A stretch of DNA of 64,000 bases from JAOUEA01 sp963762075. Its GTDB lineage: Bacteria > Actinomycetota > UBA4738 > HRBIN12. The stretch covers positions 248,001 to 312,000 of the forward strand of contig CAVXJC010000006.1 in the NCBI GenBank assembly GCA_963762075.1. Reading direction: 5' to 3'. Of this stretch, positions 34,505 through 44,258 are shown in pieces (positions within the stretch are counted from its first letter, which is position 1; the number at the start of each line of letters is the position of its first letter). A program made the translations under genes and the position numbers. The notes under the pieces were generated by a model. The model was not told the DNA's origin, did no database searches, and saw only the letters and a program-made list of their open reading frames with translations.

Positions 34505-36189
34505 CAGGTCACCGCGCCGTGATCGGCCGAGCCTACGCTTCGCGCGTACTTCGCGAGCGCACCTTGGCTGTAGCGGTACTCGGGCTGGGCCCATTCGCCT
34601 CTCCGTCGCTCGAGCTCGTCGTCGCCGACGAGTACCTCGATCGTTCGCGCGTCGGCGTCGATGCGGATGCGATCACCGTCGCGCACGAGCGCGATCGGGC
34701 CGCCAGCGAAGGCCTCGGGCGCGATGTGACCGACGCTGAACCCTTTGGTCGCCCCGCTGAAGCGGCCATCGGTGATGAGCGCGACATCGTCGCCGAGACC
34801 GGCGCCCGCGACCGCCGCCGTCACCGCGAGCATCTCGGGCATACCGGGCGAGCCCTTCGGCCCCTCGTATCTGATCACGATGACGTCTCCGGGCTCGAGG
34901 ACACCGCCGGTGAGCGCGTCGAAGGCCTCCTGCTCGGAGTCGAACGCCTTCGCAGTGCCCTCGAACGTCGTCTTCGCGGCGCCGGCGATCTTGATGACGG
35001 CGCCGTCGGGGGCGAGGTTCCCACGCAGGATCGCCAGGCCGCCCCACGGATGGATCGGATCGCTGGGCGGGTGCACGACCTCGCCGTCGGGCGCCGCGAC
35101 GTCCATCGATGCGAGGTTCTCGGCGACCGTCCTGCCGGTCACGGTCATGCAGTCACCATCGAGCAGGCCGGCGTCGAGCAGCTCCTTCATGACGACCTGG
35201 ACACCGCCCACCCGGTCGATGTCGCTCATGACGAACCTGCCGGCCGGGCGCACGTCGACGAGGTGCGGCACACGACGAGCGATGCGATCGAAGTCGTCGA
35301 GCTCCAGGTCGACGTGTGCCTCGCGAGCGATCGCGAGCAGGTGTAGCACGGCGTTGGTCGAGCCGGCGAGCGCCATCACGACCGCGATCGCGTTCTCGAA
35401 CGCCTCCTTGGTCATGATGTCTCGCGGCAGTGGCCCGCCTTCGGCCACGAGGCGAGCGGCCTGCATGCCGGACTCGCGCGCGGCGACCTCGCGCCTGTAG
35501 TCGACTGCGGGCGGTGACGCGGCGCCCGGGAGCGACATGCCGATAGCCTCTCCCACGGCTGCCATCGTGTTCGCGGTGTACATCCCGGCGCACGAGCCGG
35601 TGCCCGGACACGCCGCCCGCTCGATGCCGGCGAGCTCGGCGTCGTCGATCGTTCCATTGGCATGCGCACCGACCGCTTCGAACACGTCTTGGATCGTGAC
35701 GTCACGGCCCTTGTAGGTGCCCGGAAGGATCGTGCCGCCGTAGAGGAAGACGGAGTGCAGGTTCATTCGCGCCATGGCCATCAACATGCCCGGCTCGCTC
35801 TTGTCGCATCCTGCGATGCCGACGAGGGCGTCCATGCGCTCGGCGTGCATGACGAGCTCGACCGAGTCGGCGATCAGGTCGCGGCTCATGAGCGACGCCT
35901 TCATGCCCTCGTGGCCCATGGCGATGCCGTCGCTCACGGCGATCGTCGTGAACTCGATCGGCACCGCGCCGCCCTGGCGCACGCCTTCCTTCGCGAGAGC
36001 GGCGAGCTTGTCGAGGTGATAGTTGCAGGGGGTGACCTCGTTCCAGCTCGAGGCCACTGCGACCTGCGGCTTGCCGAAGTCCTCCTCGTTGAAACCGACT
36101 GCCCGCAGGTACGAGCGGGCCGGCGCACGATGGGGGCCATCGGTGACCTCCCAGCTTCGTGGCTTGCCCCGCGAGCGTTCGCCGGCCAT
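34501..36189 (-). CDS. ilvD: Dihydroxy-acid dehydratase
   Basis: 562 aa. Fe-S enzyme that dehydrates 2,3-dihydroxyacids to 2-oxoacids for valine, leucine and isoleucine. Cluster-ligand regions are present: TPCN, GCDKSEPG and CPGTGSCAGMYTANTM. ITDGRFSGATKG and GPKGSPGMPEM near the C-terminus are diagnostic. ATG at 36189 with GAGGAAGG upstream. First gene of the ilvD-thrC-unknown operon; separated from the main ilv operon, so it escapes the attenuator at 23.8 kb. Confidence 0.96.
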   Translation of the reverse strand: MAGERSRGKPRSWEVTDGPHRAPARSYLRAVGFNEEDFGKPQVAVASSWNEVTPCNYHLDKLAALAKEGVRQGGAVPIEFTTIAVSDGIAMGHEGMKASLMSRDLIADSVELVMHAERMDALVGIAGCDKSEPGMLMAMARMNLHSVFLYGGTILPGTYKGRDVTIQDVFEAVGAHANGTIDDAELAGIERAACPGTGSCAGMYTANTMAAVGEAIGMSLPGAASPPAVDYRREVAARESGMQAARLVAEGGPLPRDIMTKEAFENAIAVVMALAGSTNAVLHLLAIAREAHVDLELDDFDRIARRVPHLVDVRPAGRFVMSDIDRVGGVQVVMKELLDAGLLDGDCMTVTGRTVAENLASMDVAAPDGEVVHPPSDPIHPWGGLAILRGNLAPDGAVIKIAGAAKTTFEGTAKAFDSEQEAFDALTGGVLEPGDVIVIRYEGPKGSPGMPEMLAVTAAVAGAGLGDDVALITDGRFSGATKGFSVGHIAPEAFAGGPIALVRDGDRIRIDADARTIEVLVGDDELERRRGEWAQPEYRYSQGALAKYARSVGSADHGAVTW

Positions 36190-36268
36190 CGATACCGCCT
36201 TCCTCGACGTGGAACGGGATGGGCCCTCACCGTAGCAACCAGGCGGCCTGCCGACGACGGACTGCGGG

Positions 36269-36274
36269 TACCAT
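36269..36274 (+). promoter_or_regulatory. Possible -10 box (TACCAT) for a leaderless mRNA
   Basis: TACCAT ends 8 bases before the GTG start at 36283; no RBS is present between them. Confidence 0.35.
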
Positions 36275-36282
36275 GCGGCACC

Positions 36283-36681
36283 GTGGATCCCATCGGCTCC
36301 GTGAACGGCCTCGTGATCGACTGCGCCGACCCCATCGCGCTCGCCCGGTTCTGGAGCACGATGTTCGCGACCGAGATCGACTCGATCGAGGACGACCCAC
36401 CTCGCTACGTCGACCTGCGCTCTCGTCCCGGCTTGCCGGTGCTGCGTTTTCAGCGGGTCCCCGAGGCGAAGGCGGGGAAGAACCGTCTGCACCTCGACGT
36501 CGAGGTCGACTCGCTCGACGGCGCCGTCGACCGGGTGCAGGCGCTCGGAGGACGTCCCGTGCAGGAACGCCGGACAGACTTCGGCTGGCACTTCAGGATC
36601 ATGGCTGATCCCGAGGGCAACGAGTTCTGTCTGATCGAGCAGGCTGCTGGTCGCGAGGACGATACCCTGGTGCGCTCATGA
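36283..36681 (+). CDS. VOC/glyoxalase-like domain protein
   Basis: 132 aa, one vicinal-oxygen-chelate unit. GLVIDCADPIALARFWSTMF (beta-alpha start), then GKNRLHLDVEVDSLDGAVDRVQALGG and MADPEGNEFCLIEQ with a metal-type Glu near the end. These small glyoxalase-like proteins are common in actinobacteria; the reaction is not predictable. GTG start; the stop overlaps the next ATG as ATGA, so it is coupled to the FAD oxidoreductase and may act in the same pathway. Confidence 0.82.
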   Translation: MDPIGSVNGLVIDCADPIALARFWSTMFATEIDSIEDDPPRYVDLRSRPGLPVLRFQRVPEAKAGKNRLHLDVEVDSLDGAVDRVQALGGRPVQERRTDFGWHFRIMADPEGNEFCLIEQAAGREDDTLVRS

Positions 36682-38120
36682 GCGCTCCGACCGATCCAGT
36701 CGACGTGGTCGTGCCCCCCGATGCTGGCCGCAGCTGGTGGCTGCGCGAAGCGCTCTCCCTGCCGGAGTTCTCCGGCGACGACGCGCCTGCGCTCCAGGGC
36801 GAGACGACCGCCGACGTGGTCGTGCTCGGAGGTGGCTACACGGGCTTGTGGACCGCCTACCAGTTGAAGCGCCTCGATCCGGGCGTCGACGTCGTCGTGC
36901 TCGAGCAGGATATCTGCGGAGGCGGTCCGAGCGGGCGCAACGGTGGGTTCGTGAGCAGCTACTGGAACGACCTCCCCCATCTGGCACGCACCTTCGGCGA
37001 CGACGCCGCCTTGCGCCTATGTCGAGCCGGCGAAGCGAGCGTCGCGGCGATCGGTGCCTTCGGCGAGGAGCACCAGGTCGACTCGTGGTACCGCGCCGAC
37101 GGCGACCTGAACATCGCTGCCTCCGACACTCAGATCGGCGCATGGGGCGACCTCGTGATGGCAGCGGAGCGGCTCGGCCTCGCCGATGACTTCGAGGTGC
37201 TCTCAGCCGAGGGCATACGCAACCTCGTCGACTCACCGGTGTTCCGGGGTGGCGTGGCCGGGCGCTACGGCGCGACCGTGCAGCCTGCTCGCCTCGTGCG
37301 CGGGCTGCGCCGAGTGGTCATGGAGATGGGCGTGCGCGTGCACGAGCAGACCCCCGTGATCCGGTTCGGCTCGGGGTCTCCCTCGATGGCCGAGACGCCG
37401 TCTGGAGCCGTGCGCGCAGGGACTGCCGTGATCGCGCTCAACGCCTGGGCGTCGCACTGGAAGCGATTCCGCCGCGCGATCACCGTGCGCGGCAGCTACA
37501 TCGTGATGACGGCCCCCGCGCCCGAGCGACTCAAGGAGATCGGTTGGACGAACGGCGCCGGACTGAGCGACTACCGGGCCGCGTTGCACTACGTCCGCAC
37601 CACGCCCGATGGGCGTATCGCGTTCGGCATCGGCGGCATGCAACCGAACCTGGCTCGCTCGATCGGGCCCCGCTTCGCTTACGACGAGCGCGCGCTCCGA
37701 GTGGCCACCGCTGACCTGCGGCGCATGTTCCCGAGCTTCGACGCAGTGCCGATCGAAGCCGGCTGGGGCGGCCCGATCGACGTCTCGGGCACCCACCTTC
37801 CGTTCTTCGGAACACTGGAAGGCGGCACCGTCCACTACGGCCTGGGGTACACAGGCAACGGCGTCGGCCCGGCGCACCTGGGCGGACTGATCCTCGCCCA
37901 TCGCGTGCTCGGCCGCCACGACGAGGTGCTCGAGCTGCCGATCGTCGACGCCGAGCCGATGCGGTTCCCACCCGAGCCGATCCGCTCGCCCGGCGCCCTG
38001 ATCGCGAACAAGGCCATCCGCCACAAAGACGAGGTCGAAGACCGAGGAGAGCAGCCGAATCCGATCGTGGACTTCGTCGCCAAACTGCCGCGTCGGTTGG
38101 GGTACAACCTGGGGCCGTAG
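36678..38120 (+). CDS. FAD-dependent amine/amino-acid oxidase (DAO family, PuuB/DadA-like)
   Basis: 480 aa. Dinucleotide motif VVLGGGYTGLWTAYQLKRL, then the FAD-family LEQDICGGGPSGRNGGF covering the substrate/flavin loop, a central VRGLRR region and C-terminal GLGYTGNGVGPAHLGG. The family oxidises secondary or primary amines (glycine, gamma-glutamylputrescine, D-amino acids). The S-G-R-N-G-G motif is the PuuB-like type. Coupled to the VOC gene. Convergent with an amidase and amidohydrolase, which suggests a nitrogen-compound catabolic locus. Confidence 0.85.
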   Translation: MSAPTDPVDVVVPPDAGRSWWLREALSLPEFSGDDAPALQGETTADVVVLGGGYTGLWTAYQLKRLDPGVDVVVLEQDICGGGPSGRNGGFVSSYWNDLPHLARTFGDDAALRLCRAGEASVAAIGAFGEEHQVDSWYRADGDLNIAASDTQIGAWGDLVMAAERLGLADDFEVLSAEGIRNLVDSPVFRGGVAGRYGATVQPARLVRGLRRVVMEMGVRVHEQTPVIRFGSGSPSMAETPSGAVRAGTAVIALNAWASHWKRFRRAITVRGSYIVMTAPAPERLKEIGWTNGAGLSDYRAALHYVRTTPDGRIAFGIGGMQPNLARSIGPRFAYDERALRVATADLRRMFPSFDAVPIEAGWGGPIDVSGTHLPFFGTLEGGTVHYGLGYTGNGVGPAHLGGLILAHRVLGRHDEVLELPIVDAEPMRFPPEPIRSPGALIANKAIRHKDEVEDRGEQPNPIVDFVAKLPRRLGYNLGP

Positions 38121-38150
38121 CGGGCGGTCATCCGTCGGGCGAACCGTCGC

Positions 38151-39533
38151 TCACTCGCCGAACGGCGTGAAGCCGGGGGCCGTGGGGAGCCAGGGGCGGG
38201 CGGCTTCCCACGCAGCGCCGACCGCGAGCACCATGTCATCGGCGAACCGAGGCCCGGTGATCTGCATGCCGAACGGCACGCCGTTCGGCGACAGACCCGC
38301 AGGAACCGACATCGACGGATGGCCGGTGATGTTCGTCGCTTGCGTGTTGTAGGCCGAGGATGGCGAACCGATGTCGTCGCCACCCGGGGCGCGCCCATCG
38401 GCGTAGAAGCCCTCGACGCACATCGTGGGACAAACCAGCACGGTGTCGTCGCCGAGTAGCTCGTCGAGCACGAGGGCTTGCTCGAACCGCCGTCGTCTCG
38501 CCGCCAGGTACTCGTCGGCCGTGATCGCCGCCGCGAGGTCGAGCGCTTCCCGCAGGTACGGCGTCAACTCACCGGCGCGTTGCGTCACGGTGTCGCGTCC
38601 GATCCACGTGAGCTCCTCGACCGCCACCGTCGTGAACCAGTCGTCGTCGATCTGCTCGCTGAACGGCGGTGCGATGCGCTCGATCCGAAGCCCCGTCGAC
38701 GCCTCGAGACCGCCGACCGCCTCGTCGAACAGCGCCGCGATCGGCACCGGAAGCGGACCGTGATCGGCCATGCGGGGTGTCGCCATGATGGCAGCGGGCC
38801 GGACCTCCTCACGAGGTGACCACACCGGCGCCGCGGTCGGGTCACCTGCCGCCGGTCCCCGCATGATCTCGAGCAGCAGCGCGGCGTCGGCAACGCTCGT
38901 CGCGAGCGGACCCTTGGTCGACAGGTCGATCCATGACGGCGCTGGGTCGCGCCCGATGAGCCCTCCGGTCGGCTTGAGGCCGACCAGCCCACAGAAGGCC
39001 GCCGGGATGCGGATCGACCCTCCACCGTCGGTCCCGGTCGCGAGTGGGGCCAAGCCCGCAGCGAGGGCGGCACCGCTTCCACCGCTGGAGCCGCCCGGCG
39101 ACCACTCGGGCGCCCACGGGTCGTGGGTGTCGCCGAAGAGCCGGTTCGAGGTGAAGCCCTCGAACGCGAACTCCGGAAGGTTCGTCTTTCCGACGACGAT
39201 GGCGCCAGCGGCGCGCAGGCGCGCGACGACCTCGCAGTCGCGCTCGGCCGGAGCGGCTCCTTCACGCAGCAACGACCCGAAGGTCGTGGGCAGTCCGGCT
39301 GCGTCTTCGTTGTCCTTCACCAGCAGCGGCAGCCCGGCGAGCCGACCGGGGTTCTCACCCGCTGCGACGCGTCGATCGATCGCGGCGGCCTCGGCGAGCG
39401 CCTCGTCGGAGCGGGTCAACACCACCGAACCGATCGGACCATCGAGGCGCTCGATCCGACCCAGCGACCCGACCACCAGCGCCTCGGCCGTCACACGCGC
39501 CTCGCGCACCGAGGCGGCGAGCTCGTGCAGCAT
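38151..39533 (-). CDS. Amidase (amidase-signature family)
   Basis: 460 aa. Ser-cisSer-Lys triad regions: Lys in LPLLVKDNEDAAG, the Gly/Ser-rich SPGGSSGGSGAALAAG, and GTDGGGSIRIPAAFCGLVGLKPT with the nucleophilic Ser. The family hydrolyses amides to acid plus ammonia. The ATG at 39533 overlaps the amidohydrolase TGA (TGATG), so the two hydrolases are translationally coupled. GatA is unlikely because gatB and gatC are absent and the length and context are those of catabolic amidases. Confidence 0.9.
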   Translation of the reverse strand: MLHELAASVREARVTAEALVVGSLGRIERLDGPIGSVVLTRSDEALAEAAAIDRRVAAGENPGRLAGLPLLVKDNEDAAGLPTTFGSLLREGAAPAERDCEVVARLRAAGAIVVGKTNLPEFAFEGFTSNRLFGDTHDPWAPEWSPGGSSGGSGAALAAGLAPLATGTDGGGSIRIPAAFCGLVGLKPTGGLIGRDPAPSWIDLSTKGPLATSVADAALLLEIMRGPAAGDPTAAPVWSPREEVRPAAIMATPRMADHGPLPVPIAALFDEAVGGLEASTGLRIERIAPPFSEQIDDDWFTTVAVEELTWIGRDTVTQRAGELTPYLREALDLAAAITADEYLAARRRRFEQALVLDELLGDDTVLVCPTMCVEGFYADGRAPGGDDIGSPSSAYNTQATNITGHPSMSVPAGLSPNGVPFGMQITGPRFADDMVLAVGAAWEAARPWLPTAPGFTPFGE

Positions 39534-40759
39534 CAAACCCCCGTGAACGGCACGACCCGAGCGCCGTCCTTCCATACCTGCTCGATGCGGGCCTCGTAGT
39601 CGTCGAACACGAGGGGATCACCGTCGAGCACCACGAGGTCGGCACGCTTGCCGGGCTCCAGTGTGCCGAGCTCGTTCTCGAGACCCATCAGCTCGGCGGC
39701 GCTCAGGGTCGCGGCATGCAAGGCCTGCGCCGGGGTGAAGCCGTGCTCGGACATGTGGCGGAGCTCGTTGAGGTTCGTGCCGTGTGGCGCGACAGGGCAG
39801 TCGGTGCCCATGGCGACCCTGACACCGGCATCGGCGGCGAGCTGCATCGCATCGAACTCGGGGCGCCCGAGCGCACGGAGCTTCTCGCGCACCGCGGATT
39901 GCACCCGCTCGTCGTTCGCGAGCGCTTCGGTCGTGTCGCCCGACGTCAGGGTCGGAACGAGCCATGTACCTCGCTCGAGCATCATCTGGGCCGCTTCCGC
40001 GTCGAGGAACGTGCCGTGATCGATCGATCGCACGCCGGCGCGCACCGCGCGCTTGATGCCTTCGGGTCCGTGCGCGTGCGACATCACCCATGTGCCCAGG
40101 TCGGCGGCCGTGCGGACGATCGCATCGACCTCGTCTTGGGAGTAGTTGGGCTCCATCGGATCGTCAGAGGGCGACAGGAAACCGCCACTGGACGCGATCT
40201 TGATCACGTCGGCGCCGGCGCGGATCACCTCCCGCACCTTCGCGCTCACGCCCTCGACTCCGTCGCAGACGCCTGAGGGCATGCCCGGGTACTCGACGCT
40301 GCCGAAGCCCAGGCCCGGTGGGCCGCTCGGCAGCCACGGATCGTTGTGGCCCCCGGTCATCGAGAGCATCGTGACCGAGATCTGCATGCGCGGGCCCACG
40401 AGCGTGCCCTCCTCGACCGCCGCCCGCAGGCCGGCGTCGGCTCCCGACGCGTCGCGCACGGTCGTGATGCCGAGGGCGATCGTTCTGCGCAGGTTCAGGG
40501 CCATGCGATGGAACGTGAGAGAGAAGGGCTCCTGCATGCGAGCGTACTCGTCGAAGTCCTCGTACCGGGAGGCGACGTGCACATGGCAGTCGAACAACCC
40601 CGGCAGAAGCGCCTTGCCCTCACAATCGACACCCTGGTCGCCGTCGAGATCGGAGCCGACCTCGACGATTCGATCGTCGTCGATCACGACATCGGCAGCG
40701 GCGGGCGCCGATCCCGAGCCGTCGAACACCGTCCCGCCGTGGAACACGATCCTCGCCAA
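39533..40759 (-). CDS. Amidohydrolase-family metal hydrolase (imidazolonepropionase/prolidase-like)
   Basis: 408 aa. The TTG start at 40759 is preferred because AGGAGG lies six bases upstream; a GTG at 40774 lies upstream of that RBS. TIM-barrel amidohydrolase with LPGLFDCHVHV (H-x-H), a candidate metal-bridging Lys in VIKIASSGG, HAHG, SIDHGT and MGTDCPVAPHGTN (catalytic Asp), plus the flanking beta-sandwich ends (IVFHGGTVFDGSG; GKRADLVVLDGDP). Substrates in this subgroup are cyclic amides or dipeptides. Coupled to the amidase, it fits stepwise breakdown of an amide compound. Confidence 0.88.
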   Translation of the reverse strand: MARIVFHGGTVFDGSGSAPAAADVVIDDDRIVEVGSDLDGDQGVDCEGKALLPGLFDCHVHVASRYEDFDEYARMQEPFSLTFHRMALNLRRTIALGITTVRDASGADAGLRAAVEEGTLVGPRMQISVTMLSMTGGHNDPWLPSGPPGLGFGSVEYPGMPSGVCDGVEGVSAKVREVIRAGADVIKIASSGGFLSPSDDPMEPNYSQDEVDAIVRTAADLGTWVMSHAHGPEGIKRAVRAGVRSIDHGTFLDAEAAQMMLERGTWLVPTLTSGDTTEALANDERVQSAVREKLRALGRPEFDAMQLAADAGVRVAMGTDCPVAPHGTNLNELRHMSEHGFTPAQALHAATLSAAELMGLENELGTLEPGKRADLVVLDGDPLVFDDYEARIEQVWKDGARVVPFTGV

Positions 40760-40829
40760 CTCACGCCTCCTCACGACCTCGACTTAGACTCGCGCCGAAC
40801 CCTACCCGTCCGCACGAGGAGCGAACGAC

Positions 40830-42005
40830 GTGGACCTGAACCTCTCGGCCGTCGACCGCGACCTGCAGCGCAGGGCGCGCGAGTTCACAGACCACGTGCT
40901 GACACCGCTCGAGGACGAGTGCGAGGAGAACGAGGGGTTGTCGCGCGAGAGCCACGCCCGCGCCAAGCAGGCCGTGCTCGACTCCGGCTTCAACGGCATC
41001 AACCACTCGACCGACGACGGCGGTCAGGGCTACGACACGTTCCAGCAGATGCTGATCGAGGAACAATGGGGACGGGCAACCGGAGCGCTGTGGGACATCC
41101 CTTGGCGCCCGTCGATCCCACTCGCCCGGGGCACCGAGGACCAGAAGGAGCGCTTCCTGCGCCCGGCGATCCGCGGTGATCGCCGGGACGCATACGCGAT
41201 CACCGAGGAGGGCGCCGGCTCCGACGTGACGGCGGTCGCGACGACGGCCCGCCGCGACGGCGACGAGTGGGTGATCGACGGCGAGAAATGGCACGTGACG
41301 AGCGGTGACGTCGCCGACTTCTTCCTGGTGCACACGCACGTCGACGGCGACCCCTCGAAGGCGACCGTGTTCCTCATCGACAAGGAGATGCCGGGCGTGC
41401 GGCTGGTTCGTACGCCGAGATACACGCACACGTTCGTGTTCGAGCATCCGATCTTCGCGTTCGAGGGCGTCCGTGCCGGCGACGATCGCGTGCTCGGCGA
41501 GATCGGCGAGGGCTCGCAGCTCACGAAGGACTGGTTCGTCGAGGAGCGCATCATGATCGGGGCGCGCACGATGGGTGCGAGCGCTCGTGCGCTGGAGCTC
41601 TCGCTGGCGTTCGCGAAGCAGCGACGGCAGTTCGACAAGGCGATCGTGGAGTTCCAGGCGATCGAGTTCATGCTCGCCGATATGGCGGCCGAGATCATGG
41701 CCGCGAAAGCACTCCTCTACCGCGTCTGCTGGGAAGCCGCGCGCGGCGACGCCGATCGCAAGCAGACCCATGCCATGGCGAGCGCGGTGAAGCTCGTCTG
41801 CAGCGAGACCGCCGGACGAGTGATCGACAAGGCTGTGCAGATCTTCGGCGGCCGTGGATACATGCGCGAGCAGCCGGTCGAACGCCTCTGGCGCGAGCTA
41901 CGGGTCGATCGCATCTGGGAAGGCACCTCGGAGATCCAGCGGGTCGTGATCGGCAACGAGTTGAGGAAACGGGGAGCGAACCTGTTCACGGGCTGGCTCA
42001 CCTAG
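40830..42005 (+). CDS. Acyl-CoA dehydrogenase
   Basis: 391 aa. FAD enzyme that introduces alpha-beta unsaturation in acyl-CoA. N-terminal helical domain, AYAITEEGAGSDVTAVATTA flavin-binding strand, and C-terminal helical domain with FGGRGYMREQPVERLWRELRV and the IWEGTSEIQRVVIG signature. The GTG start at 40830 has GAGGAG eight bases upstream, and TAGACT lies about 45 bases upstream. Chain-length preference is not readable. Divergent from the amidohydrolase operon, so a shared catabolic regulon is possible. Confidence 0.92.
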   Translation: MDLNLSAVDRDLQRRAREFTDHVLTPLEDECEENEGLSRESHARAKQAVLDSGFNGINHSTDDGGQGYDTFQQMLIEEQWGRATGALWDIPWRPSIPLARGTEDQKERFLRPAIRGDRRDAYAITEEGAGSDVTAVATTARRDGDEWVIDGEKWHVTSGDVADFFLVHTHVDGDPSKATVFLIDKEMPGVRLVRTPRYTHTFVFEHPIFAFEGVRAGDDRVLGEIGEGSQLTKDWFVEERIMIGARTMGASARALELSLAFAKQRRQFDKAIVEFQAIEFMLADMAAEIMAAKALLYRVCWEAARGDADRKQTHAMASAVKLVCSETAGRVIDKAVQIFGGRGYMREQPVERLWRELRVDRIWEGTSEIQRVVIGNELRKRGANLFTGWLT

Positions 42006-42018
42006 ACGAGTCGGGGCG

Positions 42019-42708
42019 CTACGTGCCATCGAGGCAGCCGACCACCTCGTCGGGAAGGCCCTCGATCTCGAGTCCGCCCCCACCCACCACGAAGTCGTAG
42101 GGCACCCCTTGCCACCGGCCCGGATAGCCGGGGTAGCCTCTCGCCTGCGTGTCGGTCGAGTCCCACTGGAATCCGACCCAATCCGGCGAGTCGAAGCCTT
42201 CAGACCCGTAGGGCGCCACCGCGGCGACTCCACGACCGAACAGCCTCGATTCCACGATGAAGCGTCCCGCGTAGCTCCAGTCCGATTCGACGTAGAGCTT
42301 GATGTACCAACGGCGGATGTCCTGAAGGTAGCCCTTGTCGGGCGAGGGTGGCGATTCCGGTCCGAGGAACATGCGCATGTCGACGACCACGAAGTCACCG
42401 TCGACCGGCGCCGCGCGCCTGATGATGCCGAGCGGGTCGGTGAACATCGGCGAGTCCCGGGGCGGCGTGCGCCACCCCTCGATGCACGCGTCGGATCGCG
42501 CACCTCGGGTCGCCGGCGCCTCTGCGGAGACGACGGGCCGCGTGGGCGATGCCGCGACGCTCGCGCTCGGTGCGAAAACGTCGCTCGCGCTCGCACTCAC
42601 GGATGACGTTCCCGGGGTGACGTCGCCCACCAACTCCTCATCGCCGCTACCGTCGCACGCCGTCGCGACCATCGAGACCGCCGCCGCGGCCACGAAGAAC
42701 CTTCGCAT
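42019..42708 (-). CDS. Putative lipoprotein, uncharacterised
   Basis: 229 aa. The N-terminal MRRFFVAAAAVSMVATAC is a lipoprotein signal with lipobox V-A-T-A-C; GAGG precedes ATG 42708. ATG 42732 is an alternative start. A Ser/Ala/Pro-rich linker (20-70) leads to a C-terminal domain with many aromatic residues (DIRRWYIKLYVESDWSY, PDWVGFQWDS, YPGYPGRWQG) and two Cys. No known family recognised. Divergent from a Tat-exported phosphoesterase, so both may be surface proteins under a shared intergenic region. Confidence 0.78.
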   Translation of the reverse strand: MRRFFVAAAAVSMVATACDGSGDEELVGDVTPGTSSVSASASDVFAPSASVAASPTRPVVSAEAPATRGARSDACIEGWRTPPRDSPMFTDPLGIIRRAAPVDGDFVVVDMRMFLGPESPPSPDKGYLQDIRRWYIKLYVESDWSYAGRFIVESRLFGRGVAAVAPYGSEGFDSPDWVGFQWDSTDTQARGYPGYPGRWQGVPYDFVVGGGGLEIEGLPDEVVGCLDGT

Positions 42709-42840
42709 CGTCGACGGCCTCGCCCTCGGCATCTTCTCGCCGTTCCTGTACGGCAACAGCTTCGGAACGCGGTGTGACAAACCTGTGCGCACGGTGAGGG
42801 CAGGATACCGGCGGCGTGAAGGCTTGATACAAAGGACGTC

Positions 42841-44247
42841 ATGCCCGCTCATGAGCAACCTCGCGAGGAGGACCGCCGGTCGCATCACCCGGCCGCGTTG
42901 ACCCGGCGACGCTTCCTGCAGCGCTCGAGCTTGGCGGTCGCCGGCGGGGTGCTCTTCTCGTGTACCGGCGGGCGAGTGACCACCAAGGTAGAGGACCCGA
43001 CGCCGTCGATCGACACCGCGACGCCGATCAAGAGGGTCGTGTACGTGATGCTCGAGAACCGCAGCTTCAACAACGTCTTCGGCAATTTCCCGGGGGTCGA
43101 GAAGACGAAGATCGGCGTGGAGCTCGGCGTCGAGAAGCCGCTGATCCGATGCCCGGAGTGGCTGCCGAGCGACATCCCGCACGATCGCGCAGCCCACCTG
43201 AACTGCATCAACGGCGGAAGGATGGACGGCTTCGGCAACGCCGCCACCGGATTCAACTACGCCTATTCGATCTTCGACGAGGATCAGATCCCGAACTACT
43301 ACACGTGGGCACGGGAATACGGGCTCTCGGACCATTTCTTCGCAAGCGTGGGAGGCCCGTCGTACCCGAACCACTTCTTCTTCATCGCGGGACAGTCCGG
43401 CGGCGTGCTCGACAACCCCGAGAACATCGAGACACAGATGAGGGACGGCAAGCCGTTCAAGAGCTGGGGCTGCGACGCCGTCGGCGACGACGTGTACGTG
43501 TTCGTCAAGGACGAGGCGGGCAACCTCACCAAGCACGACACGTGCTTCGACTACCCCACCGTCGGCGAACAGCTCAGCGACATCGGAGTGGGCTGGGCCT
43601 ACTACTCCGCGGTGCCGGGTCAGTCGGGGTACTTCTGGAACGCCTACAACGGCATCGGCAATGTGATCCACACCGACATGTGGCTCAAGCACATGCGCCC
43701 GGTCGATCGCATCCTGGCCGACATCGAGGCTGAGCGGCTGCCGGCGGTGACCTGGGTCACGCCCCGATTCGAACTCTCCGATCACCCTCCGGAATCCAGC
43801 GGGCATGCGCACAACTGGGTGAGCGACATCGTGAACGCCATCATGCGGAGCTCGATGTGGGAACACACCGCCATCTTCATCACGTGGGACGAGTGGGGCG
43901 GCTTCTACGACCAGGTGGTTCCCCCGGAGGTAGACGATATCGGCCTCGGCGTGCGCGTGCCGCTGCTCACGATCAGCCCGTACACCGAGCGGGGCATCAT
44001 CGACACGGAAGTCGGCGAATTCTCGACCCCCCTACGGTTCATCTCCGACAACTGGGGGCTCAACTACCTCACGTCGCGGATCGCGAAGACGCACTCGTTC
44101 GAGCATGTCTTCAACTTCAACGAGGCGCCGCGTGCGCCCGTCTTCGGCCGTAAGCAGGCGCCGGCCTACGGAACCCCGTGGGAATTTCCCGAGGGCTACG
44201 ACGGCTGGCAACCGGGCACGGTGCCGAACGAAGACCACTTCGTCTGA
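42841..44247 (+). CDS. Tat-exported phosphoesterase (phospholipase C / acid phosphatase family)
   Basis: 468 aa. Twin-arginine signal TRRRFLQRSS followed by a hydrophobic stretch and Cys (L-F-S-C), so a Tat lipoprotein is likely. The phosphoesterase domain starts at about 62 with VVYVMLENRSFNNVFG, followed by SVGGPSYPNHFFFIAG, HAHNWVSD and ITWDEWGGFYDQVVPP, which supply the metal ligands and nucleophile region of the family. Substrates are phospholipids or phosphomonoesters. Exported folded with its metals, consistent with Tat use. AAAGGAC lies before the ATG. Confidence 0.9.
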   Translation: MPAHEQPREEDRRSHHPAALTRRRFLQRSSLAVAGGVLFSCTGGRVTTKVEDPTPSIDTATPIKRVVYVMLENRSFNNVFGNFPGVEKTKIGVELGVEKPLIRCPEWLPSDIPHDRAAHLNCINGGRMDGFGNAATGFNYAYSIFDEDQIPNYYTWAREYGLSDHFFASVGGPSYPNHFFFIAGQSGGVLDNPENIETQMRDGKPFKSWGCDAVGDDVYVFVKDEAGNLTKHDTCFDYPTVGEQLSDIGVGWAYYSAVPGQSGYFWNAYNGIGNVIHTDMWLKHMRPVDRILADIEAERLPAVTWVTPRFELSDHPPESSGHAHNWVSDIVNAIMRSSMWEHTAIFITWDEWGGFYDQVVPPEVDDIGLGVRVPLLTISPYTERGIIDTEVGEFSTPLRFISDNWGLNYLTSRIAKTHSFEHVFNFNEAPRAPVFGRKQAPAYGTPWEFPEGYDGWQPGTVPNEDHFV

Positions 44248-44258
44248 GCCCGACGCGA

